NCBI RefSeq assembly: GCF_010868145.1
Contig: NZ_JAAGUY010000001.1
Span: forward strand, 310,001 to 374,000
Direction of reading: 5' to 3'
Source: Nocardia cyriacigeorgica
GTDB lineage: Bacteria; Actinomycetota; Actinomycetes; Mycobacteriales; Mycobacteriaceae
DNA length: 64,000 nucleotides
The notes under the pieces were generated by a model. That model saw only the letters and a list, made by a program, of their open reading frames with translations. It did no database searches and was not told the origin of the DNA. A program made the translations under genes and the position numbers. Positions 7,852 through 17,448 of the stretch are shown here, piece by piece (position 1 is the first letter of the stretch; every line of letters starts with the position of its first letter).

Positions 7852-9096
7852 ATGTGGCAGGCCAAACCTTCGACTGGAAAGGGACGGCCGCGTCGGCGGC
7901 TGCTGCGTGCGGCGGGCGCGTTGGCCGTCGGTGTGATGATGGCCGTAGGCACGGCCGTACAGGGGAACGCCGCACCGCTGTATCCCGCTCCCGACCCTGA
8001 TCCGTTCTATGCCGAACCGCCAGGGCTGGCCGACAAGCAGCCGGGCGACGTTCTCGCGGTACGTCAGATGCCGCCGCTGGCGATCTTCCCGGATGCGACG
8101 GTGACCGTGGTGCGGTTCCGCTCCACCAATTCCACCGGTAAGCCGATCGCCGCGACCACCACGGTGCTGACCCCGCGCGCGCATCGCAAGGACGGGCCGC
8201 TGCTGTCGATGCAGCACATCATCAACGCGCTCGGAGCCCAGTGCTCGGTGTCGCGGGTGCTGTACACGACCGATCCGGACCTGATGGTGCGTGAGGCACC
8301 CGCGTGGAACATGCTGCTGCAGCGCGGCTGGAGCGTGGCGCTACCGGACCACCTCGGTCCGCAATTCGCCTACGGTGCGGCGAAATTGGGTGGGCTGGTG
8401 ACCCTGGACGGAATCCGTGCGGTCAAGCAGGTGCGCGAGCTCGAGGTCGAGCACAGCCCGGTGTCGATGGTCGGCTACTCCGGTGGCGGAATGGCGACCG
8501 CATGGGCCGCGGCACTGCAACCCAGCTACGCCCCGGAGCTGAAGATCGCCGGGGCCGCGATGGGCGGCGTGCCGATGAACCTGGTGAAGATGCTCGAGGG
8601 ACTCGGCCTCGGATCGCATCCGGTGTTCGGGCTGGCCTTGGCGGCCGGACTCGGCTTGGAACGGGAGTATCCGAACCGCTTCCCGCTCAGTGAGCAGCTC
8701 AACGCACGGGGCCTGGCCGCACGAGCCGCGATAGCCAACAGTTGCACCAATGGCATTCTCACCACGGGTGCAGGCCATGGAGCGCTGGATTTCGCCAAGA
8801 CGACGTCGATGATCGACGATCCGCGGGCGCGCGGCGTGGTCGAGAAGAACAGCCTCGAGCTCTATGACGGCGCCCCGACGATGCCGGTCTTCGAATGGCA
8901 CTCGCCGATCGACGGCCTGGTTCCGGTCGACTCGATCGTGAACACCAATCGGCGCTGGTGCGCGTCCGGCACTAAGGTGCAGGCCGAGACGGTGGCCGTA
9001 CCGGACCACCTGACCGCGGCCGTCCTCGGCCTTCCCGCGGCGCTGGTCTGGATCGATGCCAGATTCCGTGGCGAACCCGCGCCGAGCAATTGCTGA
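7852..9096 (+). CDS. Secreted LIP-type lipase
   Basis: A 414-residue secreted lipase. A twin-arginine-like start (GRPRRRLLRAAGA) leads into a hydrophobic signal ending about GNAAPLYP. The nucleophile is in VGYSGGGMAT (about residue 209), with FEWHSPIDGLVP for the acid region and VPDHLTAA supplying the late histidine, as in the Candida-type LIP family common in Nocardia and Rhodococcus. Extracellular acylglycerol or ester hydrolysis is likely. GGGAGG lies 11 bases upstream. Closely related in layout to 9310-10755. Confidence 0.9.
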   Translation: MWQAKPSTGKGRPRRRLLRAAGALAVGVMMAVGTAVQGNAAPLYPAPDPDPFYAEPPGLADKQPGDVLAVRQMPPLAIFPDATVTVVRFRSTNSTGKPIAATTTVLTPRAHRKDGPLLSMQHIINALGAQCSVSRVLYTTDPDLMVREAPAWNMLLQRGWSVALPDHLGPQFAYGAAKLGGLVTLDGIRAVKQVRELEVEHSPVSMVGYSGGGMATAWAAALQPSYAPELKIAGAAMGGVPMNLVKMLEGLGLGSHPVFGLALAAGLGLEREYPNRFPLSEQLNARGLAARAAIANSCTNGILTTGAGHGALDFAKTTSMIDDPRARGVVEKNSLELYDGAPTMPVFEWHSPIDGLVPVDSIVNTNRRWCASGTKVQAETVAVPDHLTAAVLGLPAALVWIDARFRGEPAPSNC

Positions 9097-9309
9097 GGCC
9101 GGGCACCGAAAATCGCTGGGCGACCTCGTAACCGCACTGATCGTCACGATCCGGCGTCGCGAAGCACACAACTCGGGCACGACGCGGTGTCCGGGTGTGT
9201 GCTGCCGCGTAATCTGGTCCTCCGGCCCTGGACCAGAAGGGGGTTTCGGGGGTTCGACAACCGCATCTCCGGGCGCCGGCGTTCGACGTCGCTGCAAGAG
9301 GCGGGTGCC

Positions 9310-10755
9310 ATGAGATCCTTACGAGCCGCCGTCGTCGCGGCCTTGGTCGCGGGGCTACTCTCGACCGGGCCCGCGATGGCCCAGCCGCCTGTTTCCGCTC
9401 CGCCGCCGGCCGCGCCCGCGTGGGGTGTCCCGTTGCCGCGGCCACCGGCGTTACCCGATCCGGCGACGATCCTTCCCGGCATCCAACAGTGGATCGACCA
9501 GGTGATACCGCCACCGCCCATTCCCGCACTGCCGTCGAGCCCGGTGCCGGGGGCCGCACCGGCGCTGACATCCCCGGAGCCGGCGTCGCCCGCGTTGGCG
9601 GCGCTGTATCAGGCGGTGTTGCCCTCGCCGGTGGGCGATCCGATGTTCGATATCTGGCCAACGGACCTGGCAGCCCACTCCAACGGCCAGGTGCTCGCGG
9701 TGCGCGATATCACCGCCACGGCCGCACCACTGCTGACCGTGCCGATCGCCAGGGCGCAGCTGGTGAAGTACCGCACCGAGGACGCACACGGCCGCCCGTC
9801 GTTCGCGACTGCGACACTGGCGGTGCCGGCCGCTGCGTGGACCGGCCAGGGAACGCGCCCGGTGGTGGTGAACAACTTGCCCATCGATGCCCTCGGCCGC
9901 GACTGCACACCGGGATACACACTGGCGCACGGCTTCTCGCCGCATACCGCACTGACCGATTTCATTCCGCCGACCTCACAGTTGGCGCTGCTGCGTGGCT
10001 ACGCGCTGCTGATCCCCGATCATGAGGGTCCGCGGATGGCCTACGCCGAACCCTATGTGGCAGGCCACGCCGTCCTCGATGCGATTCGCGCTGTCCGTTG
10101 GCACGCCCCGCAGGAGTTCGGGACGAGCCGCTTCGGCATCACCGGCTATTCCGGCGGTGCCATCGCGACACACGGCGCGGTGAAACTCATCGACGGCTAC
10201 GCCCCGGAACTTGCGCCGGTGATCGTCGGTGCCGCACTGGGTGGTGTGCCTGCCGACTACGAGGTGCTCGCGCGCAGCATGAACGCCAATCTGGCCTCGG
10301 GGGTGTTCATGGCCGCGGTCTTCGCCATCGGCCGGGAACGCCCAGAGATCCTGGACCGGATGAATCATCTGGCGCAGTGGGTGGCCACCTCGCCGATGAA
10401 GGACCAGTGCGTGTCGGTGTTCGCGCTGCCGGGCATCCTGCATCTGCCGATCGATATCGCCGCCGATATGGCCGATCCGCTGCGTTCCCCACTTGCCGCC
10501 GATATCTATCGGGTGACAAGGATGACGGGCACGCGTGCGGGTACCCCGCTCTACATCTATCACGGTGAACAGGAGTTCTGGCTGCCCGCCGACGCGGCGA
10601 AAGCACTGTTCGACGAACAATGTGCGCTCGGTGCCACGGCCGTCTACCGCAGCGTCTTCGGTGAGCACATCGTCGCCGCCGGGCTCGGCTATCCGGAAGC
10701 GATGCTGTGGCTGGACGAGCGACTGCGCGGTGTACCTGCGGTCAGCGAGTGCTGA
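9310..10755 (+). CDS. Secreted LIP-type lipase with Pro-rich linker
   Basis: A 481-residue secreted lipase. The signal peptide ends near GPAMAQP, then a long Pro/Ala-rich segment (residues about 20-110) precedes the catalytic domain. The nucleophile sits in ITGYSGGAIATH, the acid region in IYHGEQEFWLP and the histidine in FGEHIVAA. The start at 9310 is chosen because it gives a canonical signal peptide; in-frame sequence upstream to 9187 has no such feature. The Pro-rich linker suggests cell-wall spanning. Third member of the lipase cluster. Confidence 0.9.
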   Translation: MRSLRAAVVAALVAGLLSTGPAMAQPPVSAPPPAAPAWGVPLPRPPALPDPATILPGIQQWIDQVIPPPPIPALPSSPVPGAAPALTSPEPASPALAALYQAVLPSPVGDPMFDIWPTDLAAHSNGQVLAVRDITATAAPLLTVPIARAQLVKYRTEDAHGRPSFATATLAVPAAAWTGQGTRPVVVNNLPIDALGRDCTPGYTLAHGFSPHTALTDFIPPTSQLALLRGYALLIPDHEGPRMAYAEPYVAGHAVLDAIRAVRWHAPQEFGTSRFGITGYSGGAIATHGAVKLIDGYAPELAPVIVGAALGGVPADYEVLARSMNANLASGVFMAAVFAIGRERPEILDRMNHLAQWVATSPMKDQCVSVFALPGILHLPIDIAADMADPLRSPLAADIYRVTRMTGTRAGTPLYIYHGEQEFWLPADAAKALFDEQCALGATAVYRSVFGEHIVAAGLGYPEAMLWLDERLRGVPAVSEC

Positions 10756-10851
10756 AGGGCAGCGTGTGATCGTCGACGACACCGGTGATCGCTGGTTGTC
10801 GTCGTGCCCAGTGCCGCTGGTTCGAGTGCGGGCACCCGGGCGATGGCTCTT

Positions 10852-11814
10852 TCAGGAGGACCCCGGCGGCGATGTCGGTCGAGGCGGGTATCGGAGTCTG
10901 ATACCCGCCGCTGACAGGTCGTGCCGGAGCGTGCCTATCTCGAGTAGTTCGTGGATCCATGTCGGCGCGGAGAACGGGCGGCGTGCCACCTCCCGGACCG
11001 TGGTAGCGGCGACTGCTGCCGTGGCCAGGGATTGTCCACGGCCGGTGGCCCACCGTATTGGTCCATTGGTGGGTCGGGCGAGGACCACCCATCTGTCGCT
11101 GCCGGGCATTCGCCGTGGAGCCAGCGCCCGTAGCGCAGGAGCCCATGTGAGAGCGGCCAATCCGGTGGTGGCGAGACGGGAGTCCAATCTCAGATAGGCG
11201 CGGACGGGGACCGCGTATTCGTGGGTGAGCCGGTGTTGGTCGGCGAAGTCGGCGCGCAGCGCGGGAAACGGTTGGTATCCGGCTTGTTCGGGAATCGTGA
11301 AGTGCGCGGGCTTGGTGAAGTTGCGAACAATGGCACCGCTGGGGTCGGCGAAGTGCTGTCCCATCAGCCGGTGGGTCCAGGCTGTGGCCGCGGGGCCGTG
11401 GTGTTCGCCGGAACCGAGCCCGATCATGATGTCGACCGGGCCGGGGTCGCCCGAGAGCGCGTCGACAGCGAGCAGCGTCGTCAGGCCGGGCGCCAAACCG
11501 ACACCGAGTACTACCGGCCCTTCGACGTGCTGTAATGCCTGCACGTAGTCGGACGTTGCCGAGATCTCGACGAACACCACCCCGCGGCGGGTGCACTCCT
11601 GGGCGAGCCGGACGTCTTCGACGCCCGCGCAATTCACCACGATCGACACCCCGGTCAACGCCGTTGTGAAACTGTCCATCGCGGCGACATCGACCACCCG
11701 GTCCGCGCGGGCGGCATCGCGCCCGGCCGCAAGTACCGGGATACTGTGCGCGCGCAGCAATCGCACCAGGTGAGCACCGACGGCTCCGTATCCGCCCAGT
11801 ACCAGCACACTCAT
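10852..11814 (-). CDS. Saccharopine dehydrogenase-like NAD(P)-binding protein
   Basis: About 320 residues with an N-terminal Rossmann motif (VLVLGGYGAVGAHLVRLL) and the VVNCAGVEDVRLAQECTRRG segment typical of saccharopine-dehydrogenase-like reductases. The real enzyme reaction is not evident. The ATG at 11814 overlaps the stop of the TetR frame (ATGA), so the two are translationally coupled. It is transcribed away from the MpaB cassette whose operator lies between them, so it may share the same control. Confidence 0.85.
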   Translation of the reverse strand: MSVLVLGGYGAVGAHLVRLLRAHSIPVLAAGRDAARADRVVDVAAMDSFTTALTGVSIVVNCAGVEDVRLAQECTRRGVVFVEISATSDYVQALQHVEGPVVLGVGLAPGLTTLLAVDALSGDPGPVDIMIGLGSGEHHGPAATAWTHRLMGQHFADPSGAIVRNFTKPAHFTIPEQAGYQPFPALRADFADQHRLTHEYAVPVRAYLRLDSRLATTGLAALTWAPALRALAPRRMPGSDRWVVLARPTNGPIRWATGRGQSLATAAVAATTVREVARRPFSAPTWIHELLEIGTLRHDLSAAGIRLRYPPRPTSPPGSS

Positions 11815-12329
11815 CGAACGTCCTCCAGTGTGGGCACTCCCATGGAGTCCAGCGGGACCCTCCTGGCGGGAGCAACGGCAGAGTGTGGGCGTCGGTGGCC
11901 CAGGATTCCCACTTGGCATCGGTCCAGCCGCGTTCGTGGACGAGTAGGCGATAGGTCTCGGGCGCCAGTATGGCGAGAGCGATGTCGGGCGCGTGGGCGG
12001 CGGGGAGGCCAGCGCACGGCGGCGTCTTGGCGGCGAGGGCCTCGGCCAGGCGAAGTTGGACCAGGTGACGCTGGGCGATGTTGGTCTGCCAGAGCTCGGT
12101 GAGTTCGGCGTCGCCAGCGATCTCGAGGTCGAGTAGTTCGGACAGGATCGCGCGCTTGGTCGCGAAGATGAAGTACAGCGTCTGCGCTGTCGTGTCGGCC
12201 TGATCCGCGATGGCCTTCATCGTGGTCGGTGTATAGCCGCGGGTGGTGAACAGTTCCTGTGCCGCTGCCATCATTTTGCTCGTTCGGCCGTGGTCTTGGC
12301 CGCCCGCACACCGGTGTTTTGCCTGTCAT
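11811..12329 (-). pseudogene. TetR-family regulator with two frame breaks
   Basis: The TetR helix-turn-helix (AAQELFTTRGYTPTTMKAIA, then ADTTAQTLYFIFATKR) and most of the ligand domain (ETYRLLVHERGWTDAKWESW) lie in the frame starting ATGATG at 12274. That frame has no stop until 10742, far inside the next gene. The natural N-terminal arm (GRPRPRPNEQ, ATG at 12329) and the C-terminus whose TGA overlaps the downstream ATG lie in the neighbouring frame. Removing one A from the A4 tract at 12275-12278 would join arm and HTH; a second shift is needed after about 11880. A sequencing error, decay or recoding could explain this. Likely binds the dyad at 12347-12365. Confidence 0.6.
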
Positions 12330-12346
12330 GCCACGGATACTACTTG

Positions 12347-12365
12347 ACTAGAGTAGAACTCTAGT
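12347..12365. promoter_or_regulatory. Operator ACTAGAG-N5-CTCTAGT, copy 1
   Basis: Perfect 7-bp inverted repeat with a 5-bp spacer (TAGAA), 19 bp. It lies between TTGACT (12344-12349) and AATTCT (17 bases later), so it would occlude the plus-strand promoter. The same dyad, with spacer CGCAA, stands at 57384-57402 before the second cassette. The neighbouring TetR gene is the obvious candidate binder. Confidence 0.7.
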
Positions 12366-12406
12366 GAATTCTGACTGTAGTGATGCTCTAGCGAAAGGTT
12401 GTGCTC

Positions 12407-12628
12407 ATGCAGAGCACAGGGTGTACTCGGGGCGAGGGGCCGTTCTGCTGCTCGCCGATGTGGTGGCCAGGCAATCCGCAGCAGCCGACGCCTACCGGAC
12501 TGAACCTCGCATTCGCGGCCGCCGCCCTGGCCGCGACAGGCGCCGTGCTGACCGTCGCCCTGCTGCGCACCAGTCCGGCGCCGGCCCCGGAGCCGAAGTA
12601 CGAAACCCCAGCCGCAGTACACAATTGA
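12407..12628 (+). CDS. Small membrane protein of the MpaB cassette
   Basis: A 73-residue protein with a short Cys/Trp-containing head (GPFCCSPMWWPGNPQQ), one transmembrane helix (about residues 31-53, LNLAFAAAALAATGAVLTVA) and a Pro-rich tail. AAAGG lies 8 bases before the ATG. It precedes the oxygenase by 13 bases, so co-translation is likely. In the second cassette only a trace of its C-terminus is recognisable (FDTPTAA against YETPAA). Could anchor or assist the oxygenase; function unknown. Confidence 0.6.
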   Translation: MQSTGCTRGEGPFCCSPMWWPGNPQQPTPTGLNLAFAAAALAATGAVLTVALLRTSPAPAPEPKYETPAAVHN

Positions 12629-12641
12629 TGGGAGAACCCTG

Positions 12642-13553
12642 ATGACAACCGACAAGCGTGGCTTGAAATGGATTCGCGCCGAGATCGAACGACTCGATCC
12701 CGAGGTAGACAGCGAACGGATCGTGAGATTGACCAGCTGCCAGCTCCTACCGAAGAGCCTGCTCGTGGTGCACCTGTTCTACACCGTCGGATTCGTCCGC
12801 TTCGCCGGTCCACCTGTTTCGGCGGAGTCGGTGGACCGCAACGGCACCGGGATGCTCTATGACCACGGAATCCGACGCGCCGACGAGACCATGTTCCACC
12901 TCTTCGCGTGGGTCGATGACGGAGTGTCCAGCCCCGCCAGCATCGAAAGCCTCGAATACGTTCGGAATTGGCACTCCGGCGTCGCCCGGAACTGGCCGAT
13001 GCCCATGCACACCTTCCAGCACAGTGCCGCAGTCTTCACCCTCATCTACGACCGGCTCCTGCGACATGTCGCGGGTGCTCCCGGGCTGAGCGACAATGAG
13101 CGCCGCGCCCAGCTCATCCACTGGCGAAACGTGTCCGAACGCCTCGGCGTCGCCGATATCCCGGACACATGGCAGGACATGGAACAGCTCCTCGAATCCT
13201 ACGAATACGGCGCAGACTTCGCGTATTCGCCGGCCGGCCAACGGCTGGCGAACGCGCTCATCGACCAGTTCGCGACCCGCTGGTTCCCGCGGCCACTGCG
13301 CTGGTTCGGACGTTGGCTGGCGCTGGCATTCTCCGAAGAACACGTTATCGACACCTTGCGTATCCCGCGGCCACCGGCCGCGTTCAGTTACGCAGTGCGC
13401 CGCCTGGCCCGAGTCGCCGTATTCGCCCAACGTCACCTGCTCCCGGATCCACGTGAGGTGTTCCGGCTCAGCGACATCATCACCGAGCACAAGGAGTCGG
13501 CACTGGTCAAACCATCCACTCCGGCATCTGAAACCACACGGAGAGGACGATGA
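12642..13553 (+). CDS. MpaB-family (DUF2236) oxygenase-like protein
   Basis: A 303-residue protein that fits the MpaB / latex-clearing-protein (DUF2236) superfamily of haem-b oxygenases: a mid-protein helix rich in conserved residues (WPMPMHTFQHSAAVFTLIYD), then the family block IHWRNVSERLGVADIPDTW and a Tyr-Glu helix end (LLESYEYG). The candidate haem ligands are the histidines of the MHTFQHS helix; this is inference. GGGAG lies 8 bases before the start. It overlaps the methyltransferase by ATGA. No signal peptide. Substrate unknown. Confidence 0.7.
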   Translation: MTTDKRGLKWIRAEIERLDPEVDSERIVRLTSCQLLPKSLLVVHLFYTVGFVRFAGPPVSAESVDRNGTGMLYDHGIRRADETMFHLFAWVDDGVSSPASIESLEYVRNWHSGVARNWPMPMHTFQHSAAVFTLIYDRLLRHVAGAPGLSDNERRAQLIHWRNVSERLGVADIPDTWQDMEQLLESYEYGADFAYSPAGQRLANALIDQFATRWFPRPLRWFGRWLALAFSEEHVIDTLRIPRPPAAFSYAVRRLARVAVFAQRHLLPDPREVFRLSDIITEHKESALVKPSTPASETTRRGR

Positions 13554-14329
13554 TCCAGCACTGGGTCCCCGCGCGGTATGCGCGGACTGCCGAATACCTG
13601 TTTCCCGCGTCGCAGCGGGCGGTGGCAGGATTGGGGCTGCGTCACGGTGATGTTCTGCTGGATAGCGCTACCGGTACGGGAAACGCTGCCGTGGTTGCTC
13701 TTCATCATGGGGCACGAGTTATCGGTGTGGATTCCTCACCCGCGCAGATCGCCGCGGCCCGTGAACGACTCCCGACCACGGATGCCGAGTTCGTCGTGGC
13801 CGATGCCGAAGATCTTCCGTTTCCTACCGCGTATGCCCACGCCGGGGTATCGGTATTCGGGATCATCTTCGCGCACGATCCAGCACATGCTCTCTCGGAG
13901 TTGGTGCGATGCGTGCGCCCCGGTGGACCAGTAGCGTTCACGACACTCAGTGCGGATGGGTGGCCGAACGAGGCACGGCGGATACTCGCCAACGAACTGA
14001 ATGCGCCACCACCGCCCTTCCCGAGCGTATGGCGCGATCCCGAAGCCGTCGGGGAAGCTGCGGCGAATGCCGGGCTGGAAACGATCGAGGTCCGATCCCA
14101 CTCGTTGCGATTGCGGCTGGATGATGAGCGCAGCCTCGCTGACCAAGTCGCCGAGCGGATGGGCGGCCTGGCGGCCATGCGAACGCAACTGGAGACCCTT
14201 GACCGGTGGCATCAAGCGAGCGCCCGGCTGAGCGAATATCTCTATGCCTGTCCACATTTCGACACCAACACTTCCGAATTGGTCGACCCCTATCTCTTGG
14301 TGACAGGGCGCAAGCGCCGAACGGAGTAG
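13550..14329 (+). CDS. Class I SAM-dependent methyltransferase
   Basis: A 259-residue UbiE/type-11-like methyltransferase: motif I LLDSATGTGNAAVVAL (residues about 36-50), the acidic end of strand 2 at VIGVDSSP, and motif II/III VVADAEDLPFPTAYAHAGVS, ALSELVRCVRPGGPVAFTTL. It overlaps the oxygenase stop (ATGA), implying coupled expression and probably action on the same substrate. A closely similar copy is at 58699-59469. The ending VTGRK with PYLLV is typical for small-molecule methyltransferases of this type. Substrate unknown. Confidence 0.9.
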   Translation: MIQHWVPARYARTAEYLFPASQRAVAGLGLRHGDVLLDSATGTGNAAVVALHHGARVIGVDSSPAQIAAARERLPTTDAEFVVADAEDLPFPTAYAHAGVSVFGIIFAHDPAHALSELVRCVRPGGPVAFTTLSADGWPNEARRILANELNAPPPPFPSVWRDPEAVGEAAANAGLETIEVRSHSLRLRLDDERSLADQVAERMGGLAAMRTQLETLDRWHQASARLSEYLYACPHFDTNTSELVDPYLLVTGRKRRTE

Positions 14330-14741
14330 AGACGCGCTTGTCCGTAGATTTGACCCTCCTGGACGCCGCACCGGCGGCCAGGGACGGCGCCGAACCTCGC
14401 CTCCCGTCCTCCGCCGTGTGCGTCAACTGACTGTGGCGAAGCTGGTGCAGCGTGCACGGCTCGCGCGTGAAGTCGGCGGTGACGCACTATGGCGTCCGGT
14501 TCGCAGGTTTCGCCCCGATCGAGCCCGTGCGTGCCGGGGTGATCGCATTCACGGCCGTATCGCGGCGCCCGATCCGCGCCGACGGTGGCGATCACCGCGA
14601 GATGCGGTGGTCGCACATTATTCGGAAGGGCCACCGCCGAGGTGCTGCCGTGCTGATAGGCCCCGGTGAACCGCTCGGATACCGTTACGCGCGAATGTTT
14701 TTCGTGTCGGTGCGCACCTGGATCCGTGGGAGACTCGAAGG
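14330..14741. other. Intergenic region without supported gene
   Basis: About 410 bases between the methyltransferase and the second Scr1-type regulator. Open frames exist on both strands but none has a recognisable domain, ribosome-binding site or conserved start. The CARATG dyad of the first island is absent here. Confidence 0.5.
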
Positions 14742-15695
14742 ATGGGTGCCTCGCAGCTACGTTCTGTCCCGGCCGACGTTCCACGGGGAGCAGGGGAGCG
14801 GACCCCCGCGATCGACGGCGGGCCGACGGTCTTACGGATGGTGCTCGGCGGCCGGTTACGGCGTCTGCGCGAGGCGGGCAACTTCTCCAGGGAGGCCGCA
14901 GGCGAGCACATCCGTGGCTCGCATTCCAAGATCAGCCGGATCGAGTTGGGCCGTACCCCCATCCGCGAACGTGACCTGGTGGATCTGCTCGACCTCTACG
15001 GCGTCACCGACCCGGCGGAGATCGACGAATTCCGACGGCTCGCCCACGAAGCGGGTACCTCTGGGTGGTGGCATCGCGACAACGATTGGCTGCCCAAATG
15101 GTTCGACATGTACCTGGGGCTCGAGCAGGCCGCCTCGATGATCCGCGGGTACGAGCCGCGTGCGGTACCGGAACTACTGCAGACCGCCGAATACGCGCGC
15201 GCCCTGATCCGACTCGCCCATCCGGCCGAATCCGAGGACGCCATCGAGCGCCGGGTCGCGCTGCGGATGCGGCGCCAAGAGATCCTCACCCGTCCTGACC
15301 CGCCCCAGTTGTGGCTGATGGTGGAGGAGGCGGCGTTGGGCCGCCGCATCGGCGGGTCGGCGGTGTGGAACGAACAGCTCGACCGCGTGATGGCGGCCGT
15401 GGAGCAGCCCAACATCACCGTGCAACTGCTGGCCGACCATGTGGGCGGCCCCGCGCTCACCGAGGGCGCGTTCACCGTCCTGCGCTTCGCCGAGTCCGAT
15501 CTGCCCGACATCGTCTACATCCAGCAGCTCACCGGCGCACTGTACCTGGACAAACGCGCCGACCTCGATGCCTACCGTGCGGTGGCGAATCAGCTGTTGG
15601 TCCATGCGACACCGCCGGAATGCACCCCCGGCCTGCTCCGGGGGTTGCGCCGGCGTCAGCCGCCGATTTTGCGGCACCCGAGCGAGGAATCGTAA
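14742..15695 (+). CDS. Scr1/WhiJ-type XRE regulator (second copy)
   Basis: A 317-residue paralogue of 3310-4197. The HTH is GGRLRRLREAGNFSREAAGE with SHSKISRIELGRTPI; the DUF5753 part shows SGWWHRDNDWLPKWF, EPRAVPELLQTAEYARALI and LPDIVYIQQLTGALYLDK. It has a longer N-terminal tail and an Arg/Pro-rich C-terminus. Unlike the first copy it has no DUF397 gene beside it and no CARATG dyad upstream, so it may act elsewhere. The start is not firmly fixed. Confidence 0.9.
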   Translation: MGASQLRSVPADVPRGAGERTPAIDGGPTVLRMVLGGRLRRLREAGNFSREAAGEHIRGSHSKISRIELGRTPIRERDLVDLLDLYGVTDPAEIDEFRRLAHEAGTSGWWHRDNDWLPKWFDMYLGLEQAASMIRGYEPRAVPELLQTAEYARALIRLAHPAESEDAIERRVALRMRRQEILTRPDPPQLWLMVEEAALGRRIGGSAVWNEQLDRVMAAVEQPNITVQLLADHVGGPALTEGAFTVLRFAESDLPDIVYIQQLTGALYLDKRADLDAYRAVANQLLVHATPPECTPGLLRGLRRRQPPILRHPSEES

Positions 15696-15897
15696 CCACC
15701 GAGGGGAGTGGCGTGCCCGACGAGCAAGGGTAGGGAACGAACTCGCCGGGCAGGCCGTGCGCCCGGTCGACGCGGCGAACGAGAACCGGGCACGGCACCG
15801 ACGTTAGAGGAACCCGGGCCCTGCGGCATCGCCCGGCGCATGTTCTCGGACATTCTCCTGCGGCCGACGGAAACGGTTGTGAGTGAACACAACTGGC

Positions 15898-17448
15898 CTA
15901 CACGGGGAACAGGCTGTGCTTGCGCGGATCGTGTTCGGCGACCGTGCCTTTGTCGCGCAGCAGCTGCAAAGCGCGCCGGATCTCGAGCCGGGTGTCGGCC
16001 GGCTCGATGACGGCGTCGATGTAGCCGCGTTCGGCCGCGATCCACGGCGTGGCGGTGGTGGCGTTGTACTGGTCGATCATGTAGTCGCGTACGGCCTCAC
16101 GCTGATCGGCGGGCACCATCGATAGCTGTTTGCGACCGACGATGCTCACCGCGCTCTGCGCGCCCATCACGGCGATGCGCGCGGTCGGCCAAGCCAGGCT
16201 GATGTCGGCGCCGAGCTGTTTGCAGCCCATCACCGCGTACCCGCCGCCATAGGCCTTGCGGACCACGACCGTCACGATCGGCACCGTCGACTCGAGCACC
16301 GCGCGGAAGAAGCGTCCACCGCGCTTGATGACTCCGCTGCGTTCTTCTTCCACCCCCGGCAGCACACCGGGAGTGTCGACCACGAACACCAGCGGCAGGC
16401 CGAAGGCATTGCACAGGCGGATGAAGTGGGTCGCCTTGTCCGAGCATTGGGCGTCGATGGCGCCGCCGAGCGCCATCGGCTGATTGGCAACCACGCCGAT
16501 GCTGCGTCCGTCGACCCGGGTGAACCCGGTGATCAGATTCGGTGCGGTAGCGGCGCTGATTTCATGGAACTCGCCGTCGTCGAAGATCCGCAGCAGGATG
16601 TCGTGCATGTCGTAGCCGTGCGTATCGGAGTCCGGGATGATCGAGTTCAGCTCGACGTCGGAGGCGGTGCGCTCGGGTTCGAGACCGGGGTTGACGATCG
16701 GAGGCTGCTCCAGGCAGCTCGACGGCAGGAAGCTCAGGTAGTTGCGCGCCCAGTCGAAAGCGTCCTGCTCGGTTGCCGCGACATGGTGCACGGTGCCGTT
16801 GGCGGCCTGCACATGGGCGCCGCCGAGCTCCTCCATGGTGACCTCTTCGCCGGTCACCTCTTTGATGACCTCGGGGCCGGTGACGAACATGTAGGACTTC
16901 TCGGTCGCGATCAGCACATCGGTGTTGACCGGGGCGTACACCGAACCTGCCGCGCATTTGCCCAGCATGATCGAGACCTGCGGGACGAAACCGGACAGCT
17001 TGCCCTGCCTGCGGCTCATCAGCGCGTACCAGGCCAGGGAGGTGACCGCATCCTGGATGCGGGCGCCGCCGGAGTCGTTGATCGCCACCACCGGGCAGGC
17101 ATTGTCGAGGGCGAAGTCGAGCGCGGCGGCGACCTTGCGGCCGAACATCTCGCCCACCGACCCACCGAACACGGTCTGATCGTGGGCGACGACCACCACC
17201 GGCCTGCCGTCGATACGACCGCGGCCGGTGACCACGCCGTCGCCGTACATGGCGTCGGTGGTCGCCGGCTGGCGCACAAGTGCCCCGATCTCGACGAAGC
17301 TGCCCGGATCCAGCAGTGCGCGGACTCGTTGTCTGGCGCTCGGAATGCCCTTCTGTTTGCGCTTGGTGATACCGGCTTCGCCGGCGGGTTCCTCGGCGAG
17401 CTCCAGGATGCCCTGCAGCTGTTCCAGCTTTTCTCGAGTTCCGCTCAT
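15898..17448 (-). CDS. Acyl-CoA carboxylase beta subunit (carboxyltransferase)
   Basis: A 516-residue AccD/PccB-type carboxyltransferase that transfers CO2 from biotin carried on a separate alpha subunit to acetyl-, propionyl- or longer acyl-CoA. Both crotonase-fold halves are present: the N-half oxyanion region [13 protein letters not shown], the C-half [20 protein letters not shown] and [12 protein letters not shown]. Length fits the 510-550-residue family. No biotin carboxylase or epsilon gene is nearby. It probably supplies malonyl- or methylmalonyl-CoA type units; which AccD paralogue it equals cannot be told. Confidence 0.93.
   Translation of the reverse strand: MSGTREKLEQLQGILELAEEPAGEAGITKRKQKGIPSARQRVRALLDPGSFVEIGALVRQPATTDAMYGDGVVTGRGRIDGRPVVVVAHDQTVFGGSVGEMFGRKVAAALDFALDNACPVVAINDSGGARIQDAVTSLAWYALMSRRQGKLSGFVPQVSIMLGKCAAGSVYAPVNTDVLIATEKSYMFVTGPEVIKEVTGEEVTMEELGGAHVQAANGTVHHVAATEQDAFDWARNYLSFLPSSCLEQPPIVNPGLEPERTASDVELNSIIPDSDTHGYDMHDILLRIFDDGEFHEISAATAPNLITGFTRVDGRSIGVVANQPMALGGAIDAQCSDKATHFIRLCNAFGLPLVFVVDTPGVLPGVEEERSGVIKRGGRFFRAVLESTVPIVTVVVRKAYGGGYAVMGCKQLGADISLAWPTARIAVMGAQSAVSIVGRKQLSMVPADQREAVRDYMIDQYNATTATPWIAAERGYIDAVIEPADTRLEIRRALQLLRDKGTVAEHDPRKHSLFPV

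Larger units (their letters stand above)
12340..14330 (+). repeat. MpaB-methyltransferase cassette, copy 1
   Basis: This stretch and 57379-59470 are clear duplicates: same operator, same promoter hexamers, same gene order (oxygenase then methyltransferase, ATGA overlap) and closely matching proteins (about nine in ten residues alike over the first 187 residues of the oxygenase). They diverge between the operator and the oxygenase start. Copy 1 is intact. Confidence 0.85.

Noticed and set aside
10742..11880. C-terminal extension of the TetR frame to 510 codons
   Set aside because: Lies out of frame inside the dehydrogenase gene on the same strand; a frameshift explains it better.
14418..14669. 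Short plus-strand frames between methyltransferase and Scr1 gene
   Set aside because: No start signals and no recognisable sequence.
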